NCBI RefSeq assembly: GCF_004027225.2
Contig: NC_044277.2
Location: 133,888,057 to 133,952,056 of the forward strand
Source: Strigops habroptila
Lineage: Eukaryota > Chordata > Aves > Psittaciformes > Psittacidae
Direction of reading: 5' to 3'
Length of the DNA stretch: 64,000 bases
Positions 23,897-36,000 of this stretch are shown in pieces. The notes beneath the pieces were generated by a model that did no database searches, was not told the origin of the DNA, and saw only the letters and a program-made list of their open reading frames with translations. Every line of letters begins with the position of its first letter. The first letter of the stretch is position 1. A program made the translations under genes and the position numbers.

Positions 23897-26800
23897 ATGC
23901 AGCCATTCCTTTGGTGAGTCCCCATGTTCCAGTTGCTCAGTCTGTTAGTTAAGCCGAGAGGAGCAGAGCACTAACAGCAGAGCTGTGAGTCTACATTTGG
24001 GTGATCTGAGTCAGCTCCGAGCTGTGTTCAAACTCAGACCATTTGTGGCAGCTACAGGTATGCTCACTGGAAGGTTCTCAGTAAGCTCCTGAGATTATTG
24101 AATGAACTCACTTTCTGGCTTCAGAAAGCAAAACAACCAAGAAGTTGCTGAATTTCTACCTTAAGGTTTCTGAAATATTTACACAAAGTAAGTGTATAAA
24201 TATTGATGATCTTGGGCTCTATCAAACCTTCCTTCTGCAAGTTATATTACAAGTTGTATTACCTAGTCACACTCAGCTTTGATGCAGCAACACAACAGGT
24301 TTGTTTGTCCTGCGGCACATATTGGACAGAAATACAGAAAGTGGAATATCTATATCTCATTGGTTATAAACATGCTGATGTAAAAGTAAGCTGTCCCACC
24401 TTAGGGTTATTAATCATTCATTCTTTGGCACACTTAGCAGTGTTCTTGCTAAATGCTGTACAAATTCCAGAGCAGGAATTTGAGTAAAACAGAAGAGCAT
24501 TTGTGGTGCTTATTTGTGCTTCTGGTTCTAGTACCGTACAACCAAGCCTAAAAGAAAGAAGAATTTTAGCTCTCAGGACAAGCCTCCCCGCTCTACTTTG
24601 TAGGCTGAAAAACAGGCATCCTCTTGCATTAACTTCTGTTTTGGATTTAGTTCTAAACCAGTATTACAAGGAATTAGGCTAAACAAGTAAATGGTGTTAC
24701 ATGTATTTTCTATGTTTAAGGAAAAAAAAGGTATCTGTGAGATACTTGCAGAGTATTCCACAGAGCTGTTCTGACTGTGAATATGTCAAAACCATTAGAA
24801 AACAAGTCCTTCTGGCCTTACCGTTTGCATGGGGCACGTTGCTCTGTCTCCTTCCTGAAAGCGTGTTCTCATACCTTGTTCCCTTCAGCCAAAAAAGCAG
24901 CCTTTAGCAGAGAGACACTGGAAAAAGTGGAACAGACAGTACTAGACACAACGGAGAATTACCAGTAATTAACTTACCCCCACCATCCCAATCTTTGAGT
25001 GACAACAGATGTATCCATTCTGAAACTGGGCAGTAACCTATGACACTCACCACCGATGGGTGGCTTTTGGAAGTCTGTGCTGGAACAGCAGTCCCAGCAC
25101 TGCCCTGCTGGATGCAGCACTGTTCCCCGTCAACCCAGTGCCCGTGTGAACAAAGCTACATACCATTTGCTGAGGAGGTGCAGTCCATCATCCATTATCT
25201 CTTTGACAGACAAACAGTTTTATTAAAGCTTCCTGAACCATTTTCATCTGTGAGTGCAACAAAACCAAAGCAGAGCACAAGGATCTTTTGGCATACAGAA
25301 AGTACAGGTGAAGCCTAGAACAGCTTTAAGGCACTCAGTCTGTTGGCTTAGGTGAAACCAGGATTTGGAAATTTGTACTGACACCAAAAGAACATCCTGT
25401 CTGATACAGACAGCAGGGGATGGTGTCTTAAAGGGCCTTGACACTGTCCCCGGCAAGAGGAAGACAACCACAGAAACTGCCCAGGTAGGGGAAACAGTAT
25501 GGAGTTTCCTCATAAGGGATCTGCTGCTTTGGGATTCACATGACCAGTGAGTTTTCCAGGTGGATGGGGGGATACTCTGATTACAGTGAGAGAAACCACC
25601 AGAAAGCATGCTAAGGGCACATTTAGCAAACAGGACACTGGAGTTCAATTATTGAGAGGCATGGGAACAGCCCGAGGAACTGGTGACAGTCTGGGACAAT
25701 GAGATCTTCGCAAGGCATGAGTGCACATAAGCTCATGAAGTCAGATCTCTACAAGTGAAATGAACCGGTCTGAACCAACTGGGCTTCAAGGGCCTCCTGC
25801 AGCCAACGTAGCAGTAGGGAAGCCATCATTATGAGGCACAGCACGGTCTTGCCCAGGCTGTGACCTCTCTTGCAGCACCAGGTATTTAACAAACACCCTG
25901 GCATCATGGAAGATCCAAGAGGACCAACACAAACCACTGACTGCCCTCTTTGGCTGCTCCAGACGTACAATCTAAAGTGAATAAAAGAGCCAACTGAAGA
26001 AAATTAGGGTTTCAGAACTGTTACAGGGCCTGAACAGTGCCTCACGGCCACTACTGTGCACACACAGATTCGGTGGCTAGAAAGAACTGCCCCCTCCTCC
26101 TCCATTTATGTAGGTTTAAATAAAAGGTGGCAAATGCCATTCCTAAAAACCCCAGATATTCATAAGTTGAAATGAGAGTTATTACTCAATCAAGATTCTA
26201 ATGGTCAGTGGCAATGGAAGTACTTCAGAGATCGACCATGCTCTTCTTCCCTCCACTGCAAGGGCAGGCACAGGCAACACGGGTCAGAAGTCAGAGATGA
26301 TTGTTTAGTGGTACCCACAGTGGATCAAATGAACTCTTGGTAGAAGAGAATAGAAAGGTTGAATTCAGTAAGTTAACAGATGCTAAGAAAGATTTTTAAG
26401 AAAACCATGCAGACAGCTTGGGTAACAAAGTCTGGCAAGGGATTGGAAATACATGCCAGGATAGGATGCGTCTCCTTAGATTTTGCTTTAAAACTGTTTA
26501 AGGTATCTAACCTATTCTTTCAAAAACAACATCTGAGACCTCAGGGTCTTAAGCTTTCTGAACCAAGTCAGCTCCCAGGTACAGTGAGAAGAAAGCCTGC
26601 ACGTCAGTCATCGGACAAGGCTTGGAAGCTGGAGTTTGTTTTTTGTTCTGTCGTTGAGTCTGAACAGCAGAATTTCTAGTTGTCTCTGTTTCAGTTTTAA
26701 TGAAAAAAAAGAATGTAAGGTGTTTTTTTCCTCTTTAAATATTTACTGGCACTAACGGTATTAAGACAGCTTGCAAGGCTCTTCAGGTTCCATATTACTC

Positions 26801-29800
26801 AACTCTGTTTACAGTTACGTGGTGAAATACTGCAAGGTTCCTTTCCCAACCTTGAATATTGCTACAACATAGCTCCCTCCATTCCCTGCTCAGTTTATTC
26901 TCATGTGAATTAGCACACAGCACCACGAAAGCACAGATAATTCAGATACTGCTTTATTTGAAGACAAAGAGACTGTGATATCAGAAGACTGGGATACTAG
27001 AGACTGGGATATCAGGTTGGCAAGAGTTGCAAGAAATCTTCAAGTCCTGCAAGCAGGGATACTCATCTTCTTTCCCCATCAGGAGTGTTTGTTGCAACAT
27101 GAGTTGTAGAGACAGGAAAAAGCCCATGGCTTGAAAATTCTAGTCACATCTGTAACCATTTTTCCCCCAGGGAAAGGAAGCCAGACCACTTGCAGTTTTC
27201 CTGGGCTCTGCGTAACTGAACAACTGAAAGAAAGGCTCTTTCTGAGGCTGCCGGTTCAGTCTTTCTCTCAGTAGACATGATACACGGATCAGACAAGTGG
27301 CCTCGGTGGCATTTACAACGTCCAGCCAGGCGTTTGCTTCTCCTGTTAAGCAGTAAAACAAAGGGATTTTGTGATAAGACTTACAGATCATTATAAATAT
27401 AATAAGATCTGTTAAGAATCAGTTGCTTTGCACAGTGGTTCCTTTACACTTAACATTATTAAAAACCATATGGGTATTATAGTGAGAAAAGGACTCCAGA
27501 AAAAGAAAAAAGCCAGTGCTAGCCTCTGCAATACGCAGAGGCTTGTATTGCATCTCCTCATATTTAGGGTCTCAGGTTTCAGTCTGTAAAAAAGACCCAG
27601 GTTTTATAAATCCTTACGTACAATTTTTTATGTTATTTTTACAGTTTCAGATTTATAAAGTTTTTTAATCTTAATCTAGTTTTTTAATCCTAATTCCTAA
27701 GAATTCTTCTCCAGCCATCCCATCAGTTTCTGCAGCATATTAAAGGATTATAAGGAAGTCGTCACAAATCATTGAGAGATTACTAAAAGAGGCAATAATT
27801 ACCGGTCTTTAAGGATTTGCATGGATTTGCTGGACCACCATCAAACATTTAAATACTTTTTCCTGATATTAAAATGGATTTTGCTGAGTTCAAATCCAGA
27901 CCTCAGCAGTGGTGTTAAAAGTTTTAACTACTTAATAAGAGATTATAAAGGCACTTCTCTCCAAGGTTATTAGTCTGATTCCAACCAGGGCTGGATCACC
28001 AGGAATTATCGTTATCAGGAATCCATGCTTTTTAAACCAAAAGCACATTGGCAGAGCCATAGAGCAAAGTGGCAGGAGATGGGGAAGGTGGTTGTAGTCC
28101 TGCTGGCTCCTCCTCCAGCTGCAGGCAGGGAAGCCCTCGGAGCTCCCTTGCCCAGCCTGTCGTACATCAAGCCAGAGAGTATGTCCTCCAGAGCTGCCGT
28201 TTCCATCAGCACTCACCCTCTTTATTCAGGTTTCAGTCTTGAAGATGGGAAGGTCACTGATCCAGGCGTGGAACTCGGCTGTATGGACACACTCAGCACT
28301 GTCAAAAACGTTCCAGGAATGATGCACATGCAACAACTTTGCACAGTACCTGCTAGGCAGCAGTCGTGTGTAGTGTTCACTGTTGCTTACAATCTTTCTA
28401 CAGGCTTATCCTCTCACCCAGTTACTGCATGATTAACAGAAAGGTCACCACAAACAGGGGGGGTTGTTTATGCAATAAAGAAGCTGAGCTACCAGGACAA
28501 CACTTGAGTACATCTCCAACCACTGGGTTTAATGTACACTAGAACATAAACAGAGTATGTTACTCTGGATTACTGCAGTAGTTGTTGCCTTTAAATGGAC
28601 ATCATCTCTGGGCAACGCAGGAAGGCCAGTTCCTCTGAAAACCAGAATTACTGGGTTGAAGAATGTGTAAGCGTTACCTCATGCTCCTTTTTAGTCATCT
28701 TCATTATAGCTTCAGTAACAGCTTTGGGATCGTTAGTGCCTTTTGGGCAGATGTTAAAAGCAGCAAAACTTTGAAGTAATTAATTTTTAAGTATTAACTT
28801 TTTTTAACCAAACATTTATTAATTCTTTAGCCTGGTAGATAAGTCAGAATTTTAAACAAGAAAATATACAACCAGGAATAAACCCAAATCAACCAACTAC
28901 AACCAAGATCCAAGTTTAAAAAGTGTGTATTTCTAGCTCTGATTGTTCCCAATATATTTATATTATTATTTTTGAGATATCCAAGTGTGGAGAAGCAATA
29001 AAGAGTAATAGGAGGAAACATGAAGCAGGAGACAGAGAGGTCAAGGTTTTGTTAAGAAATTACAAGGAAAACCTTTTTGATTACACTCTTGGCAGGGGGG
29101 GAGGGATAGAGTGATTCTTTGTTAGTTTTGAAAGCCAGGTTGGACGGGGCTTGGAGCAACCTGCTCTAGTGGAAGGTGTCCCTGCCCATGGCAGGGGGTT
29201 GGAGCTAAATTATGTTTAAGGTCCCTTCCAAGCCAAATCATTCTGTGAGACTATGATTTTAATAGCATCCACTATTTATGTGACTACACTACTCTAGAAG
29301 TGACAGCTCAGCCTAGGAGATTAATACTAATTTGGCATTTTCTCCTGCAGAACACTTAACCTGAGAATTTAAAAACACGTAAAATGTCCCACAAGTCAGC
29401 ATACACAGAAAGCTGAGCAGAGCTGGTTGTCCTCATTCCTGAAGTCCATTTGACTTGGTGTTTTCAGGATAAAAATGGTTTCTTTTATTCCAACATACTG
29501 CTTCGGTGGTCCAGCCAAGGCTCACTGCTCTCTCTCAGTGAAAATCCAAGAGACTGCTTGGATGAAGGTTGTGACAATAACAGTGCCTATTCATCTGCAC
29601 AGAACGAGGAGGGTTTCTTTTGGAAAGACTGAGGTTCCAGGATCACTTTCCAGAAACGAACAGTCCTCCACTGAGGTATGAACACTTTTTTAAATACAAA
29701 CCCCTCGCCAGCCACAGACAGCAGCATTTGTTTCACAGAAACAAGGAACCTTCTGTTCCTTGACCTCTCATTAAGAAAGCGGTCTCCGGCCACAGTAGCA

Positions 29801-31009
29801 TGTTCTTTAAACAAATCACGTTCCAGTTTTGGAGTAAGACCATATTCTAATAATAGTCCAATTATCACTTAACAAGGCACAATTACTGTCCTACCCGTAC
29901 TGCCAGGTAGTAATGGAAGGATTTTCTTTGTTCTGTTTCGGTTTTAAGTAGCAACAACCAAATACATGCAAATCGCAATCTACAGGCTCACTATGTAAAT
30001 TCTTATGAGATAGATGAGGCACGAATCACACAACTCTGAATTGCTAAATGGAACATTAATTGTTTGTAGTGAGACAGATCTTCAGCTCTTTAAAAGTTCA
30101 CAAAACTTAAAACTAATGCAATTTAATGCAGTGAAAAAGTTTTCTTCCTCAAGAGGTGAGTGGCAATGAAATGGAAGAGAGGATGATTTCTGACTGACGT
30201 AAGAAAACAAAGGTGTTCGACAGCCCTGTTTCCTGTATTTGCCTGTATGCTGTATCCAAATCTTTAACTTTTACACTTCCATCATCCACGCACACAGTGA
30301 TGGATGAGGCTCAGTCTCTACTCCCCTGATGATGTTTCAAGTAAGGAGCGACCCTGCTATAAACTGCCCTGTGGCTACAGGCACCACACCCCGAGATAAC
30401 GTCATCTTGAAGCCAAACAGCAGGTAGTGCAGGTAATAAATCTCATCTTTTCTCAGTTCCTTTGGATCAACAAAACCTGGACATTTCACTAACAGAAATA
30501 CGCAGTTGTTACCATTTCAAGTAACAGGCATGCTACTTGGCATTCAAAATCAGATTTTCCATAAGTGTATGAGGAAAATGGGTCTGCTTCGCCTTTGTAT
30601 TTAAACAGATGCCGTGAATCTCAAGACAGGCCAGTATGTATTTTGAGTGCTGCCTGCACGCCCAGCTGAGGCACGTATGTCACTCCCACACTGCCCCATG
30701 CTTGAAAGACTCAGAGGGAACAAAGTACAGAAATCACCATCTCCCCCAAGTCATCTAATTCTGCCCACAGACAAACATATTGCAACAGGAACAATGAGCG
30801 CAGGCACAAATGGTGAAGAAAGTGGTACTTAAAAGGAAGCCTAAAGGAATAAAGGCGTAAATGACATTTAAAATGCTTTTAAATTGAAATAGCTCACCTC
30901 CCCTTTAGAATGAAAATGCTGCAAAGCCTTTGTGAAGATTTTATACATTCTAACAATTCAACAAAAGAGACTTTGTCATTAATGCTCGGTAGATACAAAT
31001 AAATTATTC
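23897..31009. other. Intergenic region between BTD and ANKRD28
   Basis: About 7 kb without a gene I recognise. It includes a somewhat more GC-rich part (about 25000-26300), a CR1 fragment (29128-29258) and scattered short frames. Two short minus-strand segments look mildly coding-like (27250-27354, 28678-28773; see findings) but cannot be assigned. Confidence 0.55.
29128..29258 (+). mobile_element. CR1 LINE 3' fragment
   Basis: GCCAGGTTGGACGGGGCTTG, GTGTCCCTGCCCATGGCAGG and AAGGTCCCTTCCAAGCCAAA followed by ATTCTGTGAGACTATGATTT form a CR1 3' end in plus orientation, with a degenerate 8-mer tail. Confidence 0.92.
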
Positions 31010-32766
31010 ATTAGTAGAACTCACATTTGGGTTTTATTATACACCGTAAAATATACAGGAATCTTGAAGTACTGAAAGAGTGCAGGTAAATACAGTATTC
31101 AAGCAGTCACTATTTCTATGTACATGCTCATTAATTCTTCAAAAACCCCTCAAAATTATCAAATAGATCAAAATATTGTCCCGTGTTTCCGCACTATGTT
31201 CAGAAAACCAGCTGATAATTTACAATATCATAAAGATTTCCAGTTTCACAATACAAAAAGGATAAAAAGGAAATTGGAATCAGTTTGTAGTAATTTATTT
31301 GTACTTTACCAGGACATGCAAGGATTCCTTGCACGTACATAAACAAAGTCACTTGAAAAGTAACAGTTATATTTAAAGCAGAGCCAAATAAAGTAAATAT
31401 TCATATTTAACAGACAAAACTTCAGCTTAGGTCAGTTTTTTCATTCTCCAGGCAATTCAACCCCCCACAGTAGTCTGTTATAAATTAAAAAAAAATAAAA
31501 ATATCCGGGCACGTCTGAACTACCTTTACCGGGACCTGTTCCTGCTCTTTGCTTTCTAAACGGAGCACAACAAAGATACACAGCTCTTCCCACAGACCAG
31601 ACACGGTTCTTTATTCTCTAATAGGGAAATATACTTTTGAATTCACCTCCCCCACCCCCGTAACTGCAGGATAAGGAAAAAAAAAAAAAAAGTGATAGGG
31701 AGATAAAATTTTAATCTTACACACAGATTTATGATGTGAGGATTGGACAAATTACTGAAAAGAACTCTCAGTCACAACAGGGTTATAGAGACATTTCAAT
31801 TCTTTTATGTAGGTTCGTAATTTCCAGGTTACTCTTGGATTTTTAAATTAAAAAAGAAAAATCTCAATCCAAACCCCAGAAATTAACAAAAAAAACCAAG
31901 TCTAAAACTGTACAACAGTTACCGCTCCCCTCCCACGGCTCCCACCCCTGCCCTTGTTTATTACACTGTACACGTTTCACCCTGACTTCACCTTGTTAGC
32001 TGGTTTAAATTTAGTATTATAAAAGTATGACAAGTTTGTTTTCATTTCACCTAAAAGAGAAAGAAAATAAAACTTAAAAGCACATCTGCTTTCTTTCATG
32101 GTACATTTAATAGTGTCGGAAGGCTTTCAGATGATTAAAAAAAAAAAAAAATAAATCAACATTTAAAACCAAATCTAAGCTTCTTTTCCAGAAGTAATTA
32201 AGGTTTGGTTGAAATAACTTCTCAAATAACCTACTCCAGTTTTCACAAAAACTTAATTAAAAACAAAACAACAAAAAAAAAATCTTTAAGTTATTTGGTC
32301 CTTTGGCAATTTGCAGCACAAACAATGCCTCCTGTACCAAACTCATTTATTGCCTTCAAAATGGTTTTAGTTTCATTGATAATATCTAACTCTAGCATCC
32401 TTTGCGTTGTACGATAGTGTCGTTCATTTACATCAAGTAGGGTGCCCAGTCTGCAGAAATTACTCCCGGCACCAGAAACAGAACGGTAGAATACAGATAA
32501 ATAAAACAGTTTGACATTCTTTTTTTTTTTTTTTTGCCATGGATTCCAAGTACTTATTCAAGAATTTATGCTTCTTCTGCAAAATAAGCTCTTAAAAATC
32601 CTCCTAGAGTCTCACAGATTTTAATTTTTTAATATGCAACCACATAAAAAACATCTTCTCAAAGGTCTGTCCTCTTTTTGTGTTCAGACACGGATAGCTT
32701 TATGGCAGCACAAGTCTGACCTTCCAGAGTTGACAGTGCGCTCTTCAGACCTACAAAACGCAGCTT
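31010..32766 (-). other. ANKRD28: ANKRD28 3' UTR (end inferred)
   Basis: AT-rich non-coding sequence follows the ANKRD28 stop. On the minus strand AATAAA signals lie at 31294-31299 and 31033-31038; the latter is the most distal good candidate and would give a UTR of about 1.75 kb. Homopolymer A/T runs occur at 31676-31691, 32137-32151 and 32520-32535. The end is not proven. Confidence 0.4.
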
Positions 32767-33053
32767 CTAATAGGTCTCAGAATCTGAGTCATTGAGTTCG
32801 TCTTCTTCTGTGTACGGGTAGCCACCTTCCCTGCCAATGTTGTTGAAAGTACAGTAGGAGCTATGGTCACTCCTCATAATGGGCAAGGAATCGAAGGTGA
32901 CAGTTTTTGAGGTGTTGGTGTAATGATTAATGGCATTGAACGTAAGGGAAGGTAACGTGCTGCTCGATGAAACAGGCATCATCGTGGCCAGAATGAGCGC
33001 GAGGCAGTCAGCCACATCCTTATTGGGCGCACAGGCCAAAGCTGGTGTATAAC
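32767..33053 (-). CDS. ANKRD28: ANKRD28 last coding exon
   Basis: It has 287 nt including the TAG stop (32767-32769), with acceptor GACTTCCTAG. It encodes [20 protein letters not shown], then the serine/threonine-rich tail and [11 protein letters not shown]. The tail varies more from human than the repeats do ([12 protein letters not shown] region). Confidence 0.97.
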
Positions 33054-36000
33054 CTAGGAAGTCAAGAGAGAACAAAACCTTCATTTAAAATGAAGACAAT
33101 GTAAAAACTTCCCCAAGATCATGTCATCTTTCAGCTGCAAAAGTATTTCATATCGCTTAGTTCCGCACTGCTTTTTTAAAAAGTCAACACACAACCACCC
33201 TAAAATTAAATGCATTATCAATTAGAATCTTTTAACTTTCGGTTACAAAACCAACCCAGGAGTTAGTGGGCTTTGGAACAGAGATGTAAATGTTCTATTA
33301 AGCGCAGCCAGACACTCCAGGCCAGGAAGAAAAGCCTGGCTATGAAAATAGTGAGGCAGTCACCCGGCTGGGGAAAGGCAGCTAAAGGCAAGCAGGAGTG
33401 ATGGGTGAAGGCATTCACTAGAGAGCCACTGTAGAAACTGCAGCTCAACATGTCAGGGATTTCTTCATCCAGAAGCTTCCAAGTTCACCACGGACAGTTA
33501 TCTTAATAAGACGTCTTATCTCAGTAACAAGCTGGTTAAAGCATGAGAGCCAGTTAACTGAAAAGGCAGAGTGCTCTATTTCAGTCAACCTATACTTTGT
33601 TACAACATATAGTAATATAAACTATAAAGCCAAGGGCTAACTTTTATTTGAGGGATATCACTTAAGAAATCCACAGAAGTCTGCGGAAATGCCAGCTGGA
33701 TTAGCAGGCTACAACTTGCAGAGAGAAACTACCTGATGGTCCAACTGGTGTGGCCAAACTCCTGCCAGGCAATGCTACTGTGACAAGCCCCAAATGCAGG
33801 GGGACTCCAGCTGTGGAATGATTTGCAGCCAGGTTATGTAGTTGTGAAGTCTCTTCTGGGTAACTGTGGGGGGGCACTGGAATGGGTTGCCCAAGGATGT
33901 TGGGAATGCTCCATCCCTGGCAGTGTTCAAGGCCAGGTTGGATGGAGTGGTGGGTGACATGGTTTAGTGTGAGGTGTCCCTGCCCCTGGCAGGGGGGTTG
34001 GAACTAGATGATCTTAAGGTCCTTTCCAACCCTGTTCTATGGTTCTATGATTCTAAGTACGACCGCAGATAACAGCCGATTCTGCTCTCAAGACCCGCAC
34101 AGAAGAGGTGGCCAGATCACCTTGTAGCACCCCTGCTGTACCTATCACCACATGTGATAGATATGCCCACACTGAACTGAACAGGAAGACTCACATTCAG
34201 GTACATTTGGAAGTCAAGTCCTGCACCACGCTCAGTCCACAACTTTGAGGTGTAAAACATCAAGGAAAAAGGCACACAGGTAGTTTAAAATAACAAATGG
34301 CTTTAAAGCAAACCGCACGATGGATTTCTATCCAGACTTCAGGAAGGCATGGCAGTGCCCGTTCTACCACAAGCTCTTCAACTGCTAAGGAATCATCTTT
34401 ATTGTAGAAGTAAATCCAGGTCAAGTTTTAGGACAGAGCTCATGAGTAGTTACTGTGTCATACAACCACACAGAAGTTTTAAACAAGTGGGCACATTATG
34501 GAATATAACTGTAGGTACAAACTGAGAAAACGGCAAGCAGGGACAACCCTGCAGTTGATTATTTGCTCAGGACAGACCTTGTGCTTGATGCTTGGAACAG
34601 AGTAAGAAACAGTCCCTGCCCAGAGGAGCATACAGTCCAAGGAAACACACGGGTAAGTCAAGCACAAAACGCACCAGCTGACCATGCGATAGGGCCGTAC
34701 AGAAGTGCAGCGCAGCAGATGTTTTCATTGTTAGTAAGGTATCACAGCACTTAAACAGCTCAGTTAACAGTCTGTAGAAGAGATACATTTTGAGAGGATT
34801 CAGAAGCAAGGGCCAGAGCTCGCTACATGTGGGTGAAAACTGCATTTCAGGCACGTAAGGCAGAACAGAAGGCTCAGAATTGATACTCAAATGCACACAA
34901 ATCAATATCTACAGTTGCTGGAGGTTGTATGAAGGCAAGATGACACACAGTTTATTCAAGCTGGCCATATTCAACACCAGTTCTTTCACTAATGTGATTT
35001 GATAAAAGTTCAAAGGAGAAAAATTAGCAGTTATCTGCTACCTTTTTGGGTTTTTTGGTTTGGTTCCACTCCAGTCTGGGTCGTGTCATCCCCCTCCCCT
35101 TTTTTTAAAAGACTCCTTCTTGCTAAGATCTTGAATACTCACAGCTACGTTCCTTCTGGAACAGAGCATCCCAGTTCATCACAAAAAACATTAAAGGCCA
35201 ACGTAAAGACTAAACAGATTACTTGTTTCTGTTCAAAGTTCTCCAAACCCAGTGTTCATACTAATATTTGGTGGTAGGTCTTAAGCTCCTGGCTTTCGTA
35301 AGTAGGAATGAAATATCAGAGTTTTATTCTTGCCTTAGACACAGCCAAATGAAGTAACTGCTTGCACCATGAAAGACTGACATCTGCATCCTCCACCACT
35401 TTATTTTTGTCTATGTTACTTTAAAATTATAAGAACGAATTATATTTTTATGTCTTCTAACTGCAAAGTGATTGTTTACATGTCAGGACAACAGTTATCA
35501 ATACGTTAAATTTTCTTTGAAGATGACGTTGGTAAAGGTACAAACTCCACTGAAATACTCTTCCTCAGTTCTCATACAATATTCCCCACAATCTGTACTT
35601 GTAGATGGAGCAATAGAAGCAGAGCAAGGTGAAGCAGCTTCCTCACACAACAGAAAACAGAGCCTGTGTGATGGACACTGCCTTAAGAGCAGGGCTCCCC
35701 CCACCCAAATGCAGAGCTGCTCCTTCCCTGGGGCCTGAAAGGTTCCCTGAAGGAGCCTGCAGGGAAGTCAGAGGGTTATTAATGTGGTCAGTGCAAAGAC
35801 AGCTCTCAAGATAAACTGAATGAAGTCTCACACTTGGGAAAGAGAAGAAAGTCATCCGAGGCATGAGTCATCTCGTAAGCATTTACAAGAAAAATTCTTT
35901 CCAGAAAACTGGAGATTCCAATATAAACCAGAATACAAGTAACGGAAGGACCGGAAAAGAACTAAGGGGAAAACATAATAACAATTTCTCCCCTTTTTTC

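Noticed and set aside
28025-28432. 135-codon plus frame between BTD and ANKRD28
   Set aside because: No domain, no splice or promoter context, and competing frames on the other strand of similar length.
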